DNA from: Oceanobacillus oncorhynchi
Lineage (GTDB): Bacteria; Bacillota; Bacilli; Bacillales; Amphibacillaceae
Reading direction: 5' to 3'
Length of the DNA stretch: 64,000 nt
Assembly: GCF_000821065.1 (NCBI RefSeq)
Contig: NZ_CDGG01000001.1
Coordinates: forward strand, 1,302,001 to 1,366,000
In this document: positions 30,306 to 38,837 of the stretch, one piece after another
How positions within the stretch are numbered: position 1 is the first letter of the stretch
Layout: every line of letters begins with the position of its first letter
Program-made: the position numbers and the translations under genes
The notes under the pieces: model-generated
What the model saw: only the letters and a program-made list of their open reading frames with translations
The model's database searches: none
What the model was told of the DNA's origin: nothing

Positions 30306-32942
30306 ATGGAAATGTATCAAAAAAAAGCTGCAGATGTTTTGGAAGAATTAGAGGCTTCCCAACAGGGGCTATCAACCGAAGAAGCAGCATCTAGACTGGA
30401 TCAATACGGATATAATGAGATAGCGGATAAAGAAAAAGTACCGACGTGGAAGCTTTTCTTAGAGACCTTCAAAGATCCGATGGTTATTGTCCTGTTAGCG
30501 GCGGCTGCAGTACAAATATTGATTGGAGAATGGGTAGAATCCATTATTATCTTTCTTGTTCTGCTGATTAACTCGGTAATCAGCGTGGTACAGACGAGAA
30601 AAGCGGAAAGCTCGCTGGAGGCATTACGGGATATGTCTGCCCCAGATGCGAATGTGATGCGGGATGGAACCGAAAAAACAATCGCTGCCAAAGAGCTTGT
30701 TCCCGGTGATATTGTCTACTTAGAAGCGGGAGACTATATACCTGCGGATGGACGTATGCTGGAAAGCGGCTCTTTACGAGTAAATGAAGGAATGCTTACC
30801 GGCGAATCGGAGGCGGTAGAAAAGAACACCGATATCATTGAGGACGAGGCTGCTTTAGGAGACAGACTAAATATGGTGTACAGCAGCTCTTTGGTTGTTT
30901 ATGGACGGGGAACCTTTGTAGTTACCGGTACAGGAAACCAAACAGAGGTCGGTAAAATTGCCGATATGCTTTCTACTGCAGAGCAGAAAGAAACGCCGTT
31001 ACAACAGAAATTAAACAGCTTCAGCAAGAAGCTCGGTGTTGGCATTTTGATTTTATGTATTGCTATTTTTGCTGTTCAGGCAGCTCGTATCTGGTTTGGC
31101 GACAGTGAGGCAGATACAACCACTGCATTATTAAATGCGCTGATGTTCTCGGTAGCTATCGCAGTTGCTGCTATCCCTGAGGCTTTGCAATCGATTGTTA
31201 CCATTGTCTTATCTGTCGGCACAAATAAAATGGCAAAGCAGCATGCCATTATTCGTAAGCTGCCAGCTGTAGAGACACTTGGGTCTACACGGATTATTTG
31301 TACAGACAAAACAGGGACACTGACCCAAAATAAAATGACCGTTACCGATGATTTTATCCCTTTTCATAAAAATGAACGTTTACCGGAGAATCCGGATGAA
31401 TGGGATAAGTCCGAGAGATTTCTTGTCTATATTGCAGCCCTTTGTAATGATTCGTATATTAATCAGGAGAACCAAGAGATTGGCGATCCGACGGAGGTTG
31501 CTTTAATTCAATTTGCGGATAAACATGCGCACAGTTATCAGGAATTACGAAAAAAATATCCACGGGAAGCAGAACTGCCATTTGATTCTGACCGCAAGCT
31601 GATGTCCACTGTTCACCATATGGACGGGGAACGCCTGTTATTTGCCAAGGGCGGTCCAGATGTAATGTTTCATCGCGCAAGTCATGTGCTGCTGGATGGT
31701 GAAGAACAGCCGTTGACCGATGATTTGCTGGAGCGGTTTGAAGGAGCCAATGAAGACTTCTCCAACCAGGCTCTGCGCGTATTGGCTTATGGTTATAAAC
31801 ACTTGCCTGATAATCAGACAGATATTACGTATGAGGATGAGCGGGATTTTGTGTTAGTCGGACTGACTGCGATGATGGATCCGCCAAGGGAAGCGGTGTA
31901 CGGATCGATTGAAGAAGCAAAAGCAGCCGGGATCCGGACCATTATGATTACCGGCGATCATAAAACTACTGCACAGGCAATTGGTCGGGATATCGGCTTA
32001 ATGGAAAATGAGGATATTGCAATCACAGGAAAAGATCTCGATAAGATGTCAGAGGAAGAATTAGAGGATAAAATTGAGCAGATTTCCGTTTACGCCCGCG
32101 TATCACCTGAAAATAAGATAAGAATTGTCCGAGCCTGGCAGCAAAGAGGTGCTGTAACAGCCATGACGGGTGACGGAGTGAATGACGCGCCTGCTTTAAA
32201 ACAGGCGGATATTGGTATTGCGATGGGAAGCGGAACGGATGTATCCAAGGATTCGTCGGCAATGATTCTGACCGATGATAATTTTGTATCTATTGTTAAT
32301 GCTGTTCAGGTCGGGAGAACTGTATTTGATAATATTAAAAAAGCAATCGGTTATTTATTTGCCGGGAATCTTGGAGCCATCCTCGCGATTCTGTATGCTG
32401 TTATCTTCAATCTGCCGAATCCATTTACAGCGTTGCAGCTCTTGTTTATTAATTTAGTCAATGACTCGCTGCCTGCAATTGCGTTAGGTGTGGAAAAATC
32501 AGAGGCAGGCGTGATGAAGCGGAAACCGCGTCCGGTTAACGAAGGTATATTTGCCGGCGGTACGCTGCGGACTGTTTTGACAAGAGGGATTTTAATTGCT
32601 GCTGCTGTTGTTATTTCTTTCTATATTGGTCTGTCCCATTCCAATGAAATGGGTGTGGCGATGGCATTTACGACGTTGATTATGTCACGTACCCTGCAGA
32701 CCTTTGCTGCACGTTCGAATACACAGACATCGATTAAAATTGGCTTCTTCTCTAATAAATATGTGATAGGAGCAGTTGTAATCGGGTTTGCTTTATATGG
32801 GATAACGCTGCTTCCTTTTGCAAGAGAGGTGTTTAATATACCTGCTTCCTTTGGTTTCCAGGAATGGGGAATTGCAACAGGACTGGCAGCTGCCGCTGTG
32901 GTTTGTATGGAAATAGCAAAAAAGATTTTTCATAGAGCATAA
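30306..32942 (+). CDS. P2-type cation-transporting ATPase, probable Ca2+ pump
   Basis: An 878-residue SERCA-like P-type ATPase. Phosphorylation Asp is D334 in CTDKTGTLTQNKMT; TGES loop in GMLTGESEAVEK; hinge TGDGVNDAPALKQADIGIAMG. Transmembrane helix 4 has AAIPEALQSIVTIVLSVG (PEAL rather than PEGL) and M6 has INLVNDSLPAIALGVE, with the N and D used for Ca2+ binding at one site. These features recall the single-site Listeria LMCA1 pump. The frame runs back to TTG 30300, but ATG 30306 has the proper nine-base spacing from AGGGAG. Monocistronic. Confidence 0.92.
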   Translation: MEMYQKKAADVLEELEASQQGLSTEEAASRLDQYGYNEIADKEKVPTWKLFLETFKDPMVIVLLAAAAVQILIGEWVESIIIFLVLLINSVISVVQTRKAESSLEALRDMSAPDANVMRDGTEKTIAAKELVPGDIVYLEAGDYIPADGRMLESGSLRVNEGMLTGESEAVEKNTDIIEDEAALGDRLNMVYSSSLVVYGRGTFVVTGTGNQTEVGKIADMLSTAEQKETPLQQKLNSFSKKLGVGILILCIAIFAVQAARIWFGDSEADTTTALLNALMFSVAIAVAAIPEALQSIVTIVLSVGTNKMAKQHAIIRKLPAVETLGSTRIICTDKTGTLTQNKMTVTDDFIPFHKNERLPENPDEWDKSERFLVYIAALCNDSYINQENQEIGDPTEVALIQFADKHAHSYQELRKKYPREAELPFDSDRKLMSTVHHMDGERLLFAKGGPDVMFHRASHVLLDGEEQPLTDDLLERFEGANEDFSNQALRVLAYGYKHLPDNQTDITYEDERDFVLVGLTAMMDPPREAVYGSIEEAKAAGIRTIMITGDHKTTAQAIGRDIGLMENEDIAITGKDLDKMSEEELEDKIEQISVYARVSPENKIRIVRAWQQRGAVTAMTGDGVNDAPALKQADIGIAMGSGTDVSKDSSAMILTDDNFVSIVNAVQVGRTVFDNIKKAIGYLFAGNLGAILAILYAVIFNLPNPFTALQLLFINLVNDSLPAIALGVEKSEAGVMKRKPRPVNEGIFAGGTLRTVLTRGILIAAAVVISFYIGLSHSNEMGVAMAFTTLIMSRTLQTFAARSNTQTSIKIGFFSNKYVIGAVVIGFALYGITLLPFAREVFNIPASFGFQEWGIATGLAAAAVVCMEIAKKIFHRA

Positions 32943-32975
32943 ACGAAATGAATAGAAATAAGTTAAAGTGTGTAT

Positions 32976-33010
32976 TCAAAAAGTCCTTTTTAACGGGCTT
33001 TTTGAATAAC
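32976..33010 (+). terminator. hairpin with TIR-like arms after the P-type ATPase
   Basis: TTCAAAAAGTCC (32976-32987) pairs with GGGCTTTTTGAA (32996-33007), one G-U. The left arm equals the end sequence of the TIR elements at 3539 and 38660, so this may be the smallest relic of that family serving as a terminator. Confidence 0.6.
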
Positions 33011-33017
33011 CTCTTAA

Positions 33018-33072
33018 AAAAATATGCCGTTTTACTTGGGATTTTTAGGTCAGGTAAACGGCATATTTTTAA
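33018..33072. terminator. second terminator after the P-type ATPase
   Basis: AAAAATATGCCGTTTTAC and GTAAACGGCATATTTTT pair almost perfectly (one bulge); T-run on the right, A-run on the left, so it could work in both directions. Confidence 0.8.
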
Positions 33073-33168
33073 CAAATGTAAAGATTTTGTTAAGTTTTGC
33101 TTGCATCATTATTGTGTACGGAACATCGTGGTATACTTAATTACTTAACAAAAAAATGAGGACGGAAC

Positions 33169-35481
33169 ATGCAGATGGACAAAGATTATTTTCAGACAAA
33201 GCAGGAGCAGGCAAAGGCATATTTTCAAACGCTGCAGGCTCAAATACAAGAAGAGAATTTTGCGTCAGCCTTGATAGAGACGCTTCATCAATATCAACAA
33301 GATAAAAAGAAAACATGGGTAAATATAGATCATTGGAAGCAGCAGCCAAGCAAATTATTTATTTCTTATTTAGCGAAATCAGGCCAGCTTGATGCTTATT
33401 TGCATCGAAGTATTTCGTACATTTATTTCCGTGACCTGGGAAGGGATATTACCTCTGAAGCAATGCAGAGCAGAATAACTGCTGTCACAGAAGGTGTCAA
33501 AAATTACTTGAATCAGAAGGAGCAGCGAGTGCCGTTTCATCTGACAGAGCTTTACCAAATGGCACAAAAAGAATCGCTGGAAGAAGTATTCTTCTGGGTA
33601 TCGGATAAACTTAAACGTGTCTCCGCGATACTTCCGGATGGTTTGGATAAAAACGAAGCGAAACGAAAAATAATGAAGATTATTGCTGGTGTCGTTATGC
33701 ATGAATTGGAAGAATTGGATGGAGAACTGTCCGAAAATCGGAGGAGGCAGCTGTTAGATCAGGCTGTTCGTACAGGATATTATTATGGGTTGACCTATCC
33801 GTTGATTGATGATGTGCTGGATGCGGACGTGTTAACATTATCAGAGAAGAAGACTTTCGCTTATTTTATCCGGCAGACGTTATTCACAGGGGAGGTGCTT
33901 CCAGTAAAAGCTGACGATTGGCAGGAGAATCATTGGGAATTCATTTCTGCTGTGCATCAGGAGCTGTCGGAAGCATTTCATTATTTAAAATCCTGCCAGC
34001 CGGAGGAGAATAGACAGCTTTTTCTGGAAAATGCGTATTTATTTTTCGAAGCACAGGAACTGGACAGGCAAAAGCATTTGGATAATGGCAGGTATACCAA
34101 TGAAGAACTGTATACATCTGTTATTTTAAAATCGGCTTCCTCCAGACTGATTATCCGTTCGTTTAAGCCTTTTTCAGAGGTCGAGAACATCGAAGCAAAT
34201 ATGTTTCATTACGGGATGTATAACCAGCTTGCGGATGATTTAACAGATTTAGATGAAGACCTGGCGAATAGGAATGTCACGCCGTATACGTATTTTGTGA
34301 CGTATCGTGAACAGAATTCTAATTTAATCAATCCCTTTGCCATGTATTGGTCTGTTATTTATTATTTTATTCATAAGCTCTATCCGGGAAAGCCGGAGAT
34401 AAGAGATGTTATTTTGGACAGGGCAATAAACGGTTTAAAACGGCTAAAGGCAAGATTGGGAAAAGAACGCTATCAGAAATTGATGCAGCAGTTTTCCTTT
34501 GATCCGAATTTTGACAAAGCTTTAGAGAAAACAGTACATCGTACGCACAACGTAGCATTCTTTGATAAATGGATCCGTGATCAATTTTTAGATACATTAA
34601 AACAAAATCAGCAATTAAAGAAACAGTTTGTATCGAAAATGAAAGAAATCAAAGAACAAGTAGAAGAACAGCTTCCCTTTGAGTCAGCGAAAAATTCGTT
34701 AGAAGAAGCGGCAAACGACAGCTTGTCAGGCAATGCGAAGCGTTTACGACCAATGATGACATGGGTGCTGGCAAAAGAAGGGCTTCATCTTCCAGACCAT
34801 TTGGTCCTGCCCTTAGTAAAATCAATAGAATATATGCATACCGCCTCGCTTATTTTTGATGATTTGCCGTCACAGGATAATGCACCCGAAAGAAGAGGCA
34901 AGCAGACGCTGCATGAGAAATATAATCATGCGACGGCGGAACTGACTGGACTTTGGTTAACACAGCGCGCTGTAGAAGAGCAGGCTGTAATCAAGCATCA
35001 AGAACCTGGCAGGCTGCTAGAGCTTATTGCTTATTCCACCTGGACCACCCAAAATATGTGTCAGGGACAATTTTTGGATTTGCAGGCAAAAGGAAAGCAA
35101 TTAACGCTGGATGAGCTGAGAGAATTATCGGTTTATAAGACCTCCTTTGGTTTTGAAGCGGCCCTGATGATGCCGATGATTATGGCTGGAGAATCGGACG
35201 AGCGGAAGCAGGCAGTCCAGCGTTTCGCGTACCACGCAGGCATTGCCTTTCAAATCAAGGACGATTTATTAGATATAACGGGGGATGCGAATCTGTTGGG
35301 CAAACAGCCGGGAAGAGACGAGCGGAATAACAGCTCGACGTTTGTGTCCATCCTTGGCAAGGAAGAAGCACAGAAGGAAATGTGGCGTCACTACATGGCA
35401 GCAAGAAAAGAATTCACGTTGCTGCCGGATATCCCTTTCTTTTATCAGCTGTTAGATTATTTAATTTTGCGTGATCATTGA
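33169..35481 (+). CDS. tandem class I isoprenoid-synthase-fold protein with C-terminal polyprenyl synthetase domain
   Basis: A 770-residue protein. The C-terminal 290 residues are a polyprenyl diphosphate synthase: first Asp-rich motif FDDLPSQD (D564, D565, D570), then RRGKQTLHEKYNHATAELTG, and second motif FQIKDDLLDITGD (Q695, D698, D699). The N-terminal 480 residues are not annotated by simple similarity, but carry LIDDVLDAD (D214, D215, D218) and NQLADDLTDLDED (Q353, D356, D357, D360). The two motifs lie 142 residues apart in the N half and 134 in the C half, so the N half looks like a second, diverged class I domain. The likely role is making a prenyl diphosphate and then using it in the same chain; product unknown. 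Good GAGGACGG ribosome site; monocistronic. Confidence 0.85.
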   Translation: MQMDKDYFQTKQEQAKAYFQTLQAQIQEENFASALIETLHQYQQDKKKTWVNIDHWKQQPSKLFISYLAKSGQLDAYLHRSISYIYFRDLGRDITSEAMQSRITAVTEGVKNYLNQKEQRVPFHLTELYQMAQKESLEEVFFWVSDKLKRVSAILPDGLDKNEAKRKIMKIIAGVVMHELEELDGELSENRRRQLLDQAVRTGYYYGLTYPLIDDVLDADVLTLSEKKTFAYFIRQTLFTGEVLPVKADDWQENHWEFISAVHQELSEAFHYLKSCQPEENRQLFLENAYLFFEAQELDRQKHLDNGRYTNEELYTSVILKSASSRLIIRSFKPFSEVENIEANMFHYGMYNQLADDLTDLDEDLANRNVTPYTYFVTYREQNSNLINPFAMYWSVIYYFIHKLYPGKPEIRDVILDRAINGLKRLKARLGKERYQKLMQQFSFDPNFDKALEKTVHRTHNVAFFDKWIRDQFLDTLKQNQQLKKQFVSKMKEIKEQVEEQLPFESAKNSLEEAANDSLSGNAKRLRPMMTWVLAKEGLHLPDHLVLPLVKSIEYMHTASLIFDDLPSQDNAPERRGKQTLHEKYNHATAELTGLWLTQRAVEEQAVIKHQEPGRLLELIAYSTWTTQNMCQGQFLDLQAKGKQLTLDELRELSVYKTSFGFEAALMMPMIMAGESDERKQAVQRFAYHAGIAFQIKDDLLDITGDANLLGKQPGRDERNNSSTFVSILGKEEAQKEMWRHYMAARKEFTLLPDIPFFYQLLDYLILRDH

Positions 35482-35514
35482 GTTTGCTCGTATTGCTGCC
35501 GGCTTTGTAAATCT

Positions 35515-35566
35515 GGATGATCTTAACATACGCTTTATTGTATGTGAAGGTTATCCGGATTTTTTC
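35515..35566 (+). terminator. terminator after the isoprenoid-synthase gene
   Basis: GGATGATCTT (35515-35524) pairs with AAGGTTATCC (35547-35556), two G-U pairs, with inner CATAC/GTATG; followed by GGATTTTTTC. Confidence 0.75.
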
Positions 35567-35709
35567 ATGAATTGTTATTAAAAACAGGAGAGAGAAATAA
35601 AAGCAGTTGGATTTTGAAAAGTTGTGCGATACAATGTGATTGGATTGGAAATAAATGAGAACGAAAGCGGTATATACCGAAATATTAGAAAAAGAGGAAC
35701 TATCAATCA

Positions 35710-36035
35710 ATGCAACGATTAAAACACTTTTTGCTGTATCTTTACAGAATAGCCTTTGCTGAAATGAAAAAAGATAAACAGCTGCTACAGAGGGGAAAAT
35801 TCGCAAAAAAGACCTTGGCCGAATTCTATATACAAATTATGCATTTTTAGTTATGTATACGATCATGTACCTGCTGGCTGTGCTCTATGTAGTTAGTGGT
35901 ATCTTTGATCATCCTTTTGGTTTTTTAGGAATCCTATGGACAGGACTCTGGATTTGGATATTCAGCATTTTTTATCGGAAAATATTTTTGAACAGGAAAA
36001 AGAGATTTTTGCAAGAATTAGGGGTAGAACTTTAG
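35710..36035 (+). pseudogene. small membrane protein gene, apparently frameshifted
   Basis: ATG 35710 opens a 46-codon frame (MQRLKHFLLYLYRIAFAEMKK...) that stops at 35848. A second frame continues across it and, from ATG 35853, encodes 60 residues with two hydrophobic stretches (YLLAVLYVVSGIFDHPFGFLGILWTGLWIWIFSIFY, split by a turn). The second frame is already protein-like upstream of its ATG (RILYTNYAFLV), which has no ribosome site. Joining the two near the A-run at 35805-35810 gives one plausible protein of about 108 residues with a basic N-terminus and two membrane helices. I do not recognise the family. It could be a decayed gene or a sequencing error. Confidence 0.4.
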
Positions 36036-36342
36036 TATATCAAATCAAAAAATCTCTTGTTATATCTCCTGTGAAAAAATACATCAAGCTCTTATTACAT
36101 AGTTAGTTCTTTTAACAATTTGAATGAACAGTGCCTATTTTCATAGCTTATCGAATTTTAACAGAAAGCAGTGAAAAATATAGCTGATTTACGTTCGGGC
36201 TTTCGAATCTGTGTTATTATTTTTAAATATACGGACAGTTATGGAGTGTGCTGGGAAAGCTGCACTCCTTGATATGAATAAAAATTGTACAATTGTAAAA
36301 AAAGAAGCAGTTTTGGCTGAACAGGGAGGAGGACGAGCTGGT

Positions 36343-37956
36343 ATGCGGAAAAAAGACATGCCCTTCATGCTTCAAATGCTGCTGTTCACCAGCGGATTAA
36401 TCTGCCTGACGCTGCTTGTTACAGGACTGCTTATTGGATATAATCAAGCAGCAGATACAAAGGAAGCGCTTGCTGATAAAGCGAGCTTGAGTGCAAGTCA
36501 TTTTGCCCGCATGCCTATCGTTGCGGATGCGCTTGCAGAAGGGGAGGCAGATGACGAGCTCCGCACTATTGCAGCCGAGGTTCGCGAGAATAATAATCTA
36601 CAATATATTGTGTTGATGAATATGGAAGGGATCCGGCTGATGCATCCTGTTCCGGAGCGGATTGGAGAACATTTTGTCGGCGGGGATATTGATGATGTGT
36701 TTGAAGGAAAAAGCTATACGTCTGAGGCAGTTGGCACTTTAGGACCGTCGATGCGCGCTTTTGAACCGGTTTATGATCAAGATGGTATGCAGATCGGAGC
36801 GATTTCTGTAGGGATTTCCACAGAGGTTATTAATCAGGCTGTATGGGATAGTGTAAAGATAACTATTTACGGAACAGCTGTAAGTCTTATTCTCGGTTTA
36901 GCAGGCTCTTACCTTTTAGCAAGAAGGCTGAAGAAAACCTTATTTAACCTGGAGCCTCAGGAGATTGCCTATCTGATAGAGGAACGGGAAGCAATGCTTG
37001 ACAGCGTAAGTGAAGGAGTTATCGCTATTAATGCAGACGGTCACATCATTATTGCGAATCCATCCGCGGAAATAATGCTGGAGCGCGCCGGGCTTCATGA
37101 GAATATTATTGGACAAAAAATAAGTGAGATCTGGCCTGAACTGTCACTGGAAGTATTCGTAAACGGGGAAAAGGCCGTTTATGATAAAGCTGTCCGCTTC
37201 GGTGAGTTAGAAATGATCACGAACAGTGTTTCCTTTCAAGTGGATAAACATAATGTCGGGGCACTTGTCACTTTCCGGGATCGAAATGAGCTGGACGCCA
37301 TGATGAAGAAGCTTTCTGGAGTAGAGTCCTATGCCCATACGTTACGGATGCAGACGCATGAGTTTATGAATAAGCTTCATATTATCGGAGCAATGGTCTA
37401 TACCGAATCCTATGAAGAGCTCGCGGAATATGTAGATAGCCTTTCCATGATCTATCAGCGGGAAACAGGGATTATTTCCGCTCATATTGATGATGTAGCC
37501 ATTGCAGGATATTTATTGACCAAATTGGAGCGCCTGGAACAGCTTCAAATTGATGTAGATATACAAGGGGAAAATAAATGGCCGAGCCTTTCTGATCCAA
37601 CAGCTGTTGACCGCTGGATAACGATTATTGGAAACAGCCTGGAAAATGCAGTCGAGGCGATGGTCGGTCAGGAAGAAAAAAAGGTCACATTGATTTTTGA
37701 TGTTTTTGATGGAGCGTTATTCTATGAAATCCGTGATAATGGAGAAGGATTTGACGTCGAGGATTTACCTTCTATCCTGGAAAAAGGCTATTCGACAAAA
37801 GGATTGAACCGCGGCTACGGGATGACGATTATGATTAATGCAGTTAAAGCAGGCAATGGAAATTATCATATCCAATCTGAGATTGGTGCAGGCGTTTGTT
37901 TACAAATTACGATGCCATATGAATGGAACGACAAAGAGGGGAATAATTCACAATGA
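36343..37956 (+). CDS. sensor histidine kinase, DctS/CitA/DcuS type
   Basis: A 537-residue membrane kinase. TM1 at about 8-33, an extracellular single-Cache-like sensor domain (about 34-180, with IRLMHPVPERIGEHFVGGD), TM2 at about 180-200, a cytoplasmic PAS domain, then H339 in MQTHEFMNKLHIIGAM and an HATPase domain (NSLENAVEAM, DNGEGFD, STKGLNRGYGM). This layout is that of C4-dicarboxylate/citrate sensors. The frame is open to GTG 36211, but GGAGGAGG precedes ATG 36343. It overlaps the response regulator by 4 bp and lies before an SLC13 carboxylate transporter, its likely target. Confidence 0.92.
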   Translation: MRKKDMPFMLQMLLFTSGLICLTLLVTGLLIGYNQAADTKEALADKASLSASHFARMPIVADALAEGEADDELRTIAAEVRENNNLQYIVLMNMEGIRLMHPVPERIGEHFVGGDIDDVFEGKSYTSEAVGTLGPSMRAFEPVYDQDGMQIGAISVGISTEVINQAVWDSVKITIYGTAVSLILGLAGSYLLARRLKKTLFNLEPQEIAYLIEEREAMLDSVSEGVIAINADGHIIIANPSAEIMLERAGLHENIIGQKISEIWPELSLEVFVNGEKAVYDKAVRFGELEMITNSVSFQVDKHNVGALVTFRDRNELDAMMKKLSGVESYAHTLRMQTHEFMNKLHIIGAMVYTESYEELAEYVDSLSMIYQRETGIISAHIDDVAIAGYLLTKLERLEQLQIDVDIQGENKWPSLSDPTAVDRWITIIGNSLENAVEAMVGQEEKKVTLIFDVFDGALFYEIRDNGEGFDVEDLPSILEKGYSTKGLNRGYGMTIMINAVKAGNGNYHIQSEIGAGVCLQITMPYEWNDKEGNNSQ

Positions 37957-38654
37957 TACGGATAGCTATTATTGAAGATGAACCGCTTATTGCTAAATTT
38001 CACCAGAAGTATATTGAAAAAATTGATGGATTTTGCTGTACAGGGAGTGTAGAAACGCTCGAGGAGGGTATTGAGCTGGCAAGGCACCCCGATGTTGATT
38101 TGATTTTACTGGATGTTTATTTACAGCAGAAAAATGGGCTGGATGTATTAAAACAAATCCGTTCAGAAGAAATAAATGTGGACGTTATTTTAATCACATC
38201 CGCCAATGATCAGCAATCGTTACAGACTGGTTATCGCTACGGAGTAGTAGATTATCTGCTGAAGCCATTTACCTTCGAACGTTTCCAGGCGTCCCTCCTA
38301 CGTTATCAGCAAACCATAAGAGTGACGGAAGGAAAGGTGCATCAATCAGAAGTGGATCGTTTATTTCACCCGCATGAACAGCCTGTTGTGTTAAAACCGG
38401 AGGATCTGCCAAAAGGAATCACGAAAGAAACATGTCGAAATATATTAACGGTCATGATGGAGCATGAGGATTGGCTGTCAGCGGCAGATTTAAGTGCTCA
38501 TGCAAACATTTCCCATGTATCCTTGCGTAAATATTTACGTTTTTTTGAGGAAAAAAGATTGCTTGAAAAAAATGTGATTTACCATAGCTTCGGACGTCCG
38601 CTGCAGCAGTATAAACTCTCACAAACAGGAAAAAACAATTTTCGTCATTTCTAG
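37953..38654 (+). CDS. response regulator, CitB/DctR type
   Basis: A 233-residue regulator. Receiver domain 1-120 with acidic pocket EDE (9-10), phospho-acceptor D54 in LILLDVYL and LLKPF with the conserved Lys. The C-terminal half holds a winged/HTH segment SAADLSAHANISHVSLRKYLRFFEEKRL typical of DctR/CitB regulators. ATG lies in the kinase's stop (ATGA). It probably activates the transporter gene at 38838. Confidence 0.92.
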   Translation: MIRIAIIEDEPLIAKFHQKYIEKIDGFCCTGSVETLEEGIELARHPDVDLILLDVYLQQKNGLDVLKQIRSEEINVDVILITSANDQQSLQTGYRYGVVDYLLKPFTFERFQASLLRYQQTIRVTEGKVHQSEVDRLFHPHEQPVVLKPEDLPKGITKETCRNILTVMMEHEDWLSAADLSAHANISHVSLRKYLRFFEEKRLLEKNVIYHSFGRPLQQYKLSQTGKNNFRHF

Positions 38655-38659
38655 AGGAT

Positions 38660-38730
38660 GTTCAAAACGTCCAATAAAAATGACACGGCGAATTTCTACG
38701 TTGACGAGCTATTTATCGAACTTTTTGAAC
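38660..38730. mobile_element. 71-bp TIR element (deletion derivative of the 582-bp element)
   Basis: Begins GTTCAAAACGT (38660-38670) and ends ACTTTTTGAAC (38720-38730). The segment TCCAATAAAAATGACACGGC is identical to the left end of the long element, and TTGACGAGCT is shared with 3645-3654. The whole middle is absent. Confidence 0.7.
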
Positions 38731-38807
38731 ACGCATTTCTAGTTTCGATTAGTTAAAAAATATATACAAACCAGAGAAAATAGACGAAAATAAGAATAAC
38801 CATTTTT

Positions 38808-38821
38808 GGTAAGCGTTTTCA
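38808..38821 (+). promoter_or_regulatory. candidate CcpA (cre) site
   Basis: GGTAAGCGTTTTCA fits the cre consensus TGWAANCGNTNWCA at all but the first base. It ends directly before the ribosome site (GAGAGGGG) of the SLC13 gene, a position suited to transcriptional roadblock by CcpA. Confidence 0.55.
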
Positions 38822-38837
38822 GAGAGGGGTATGAACG

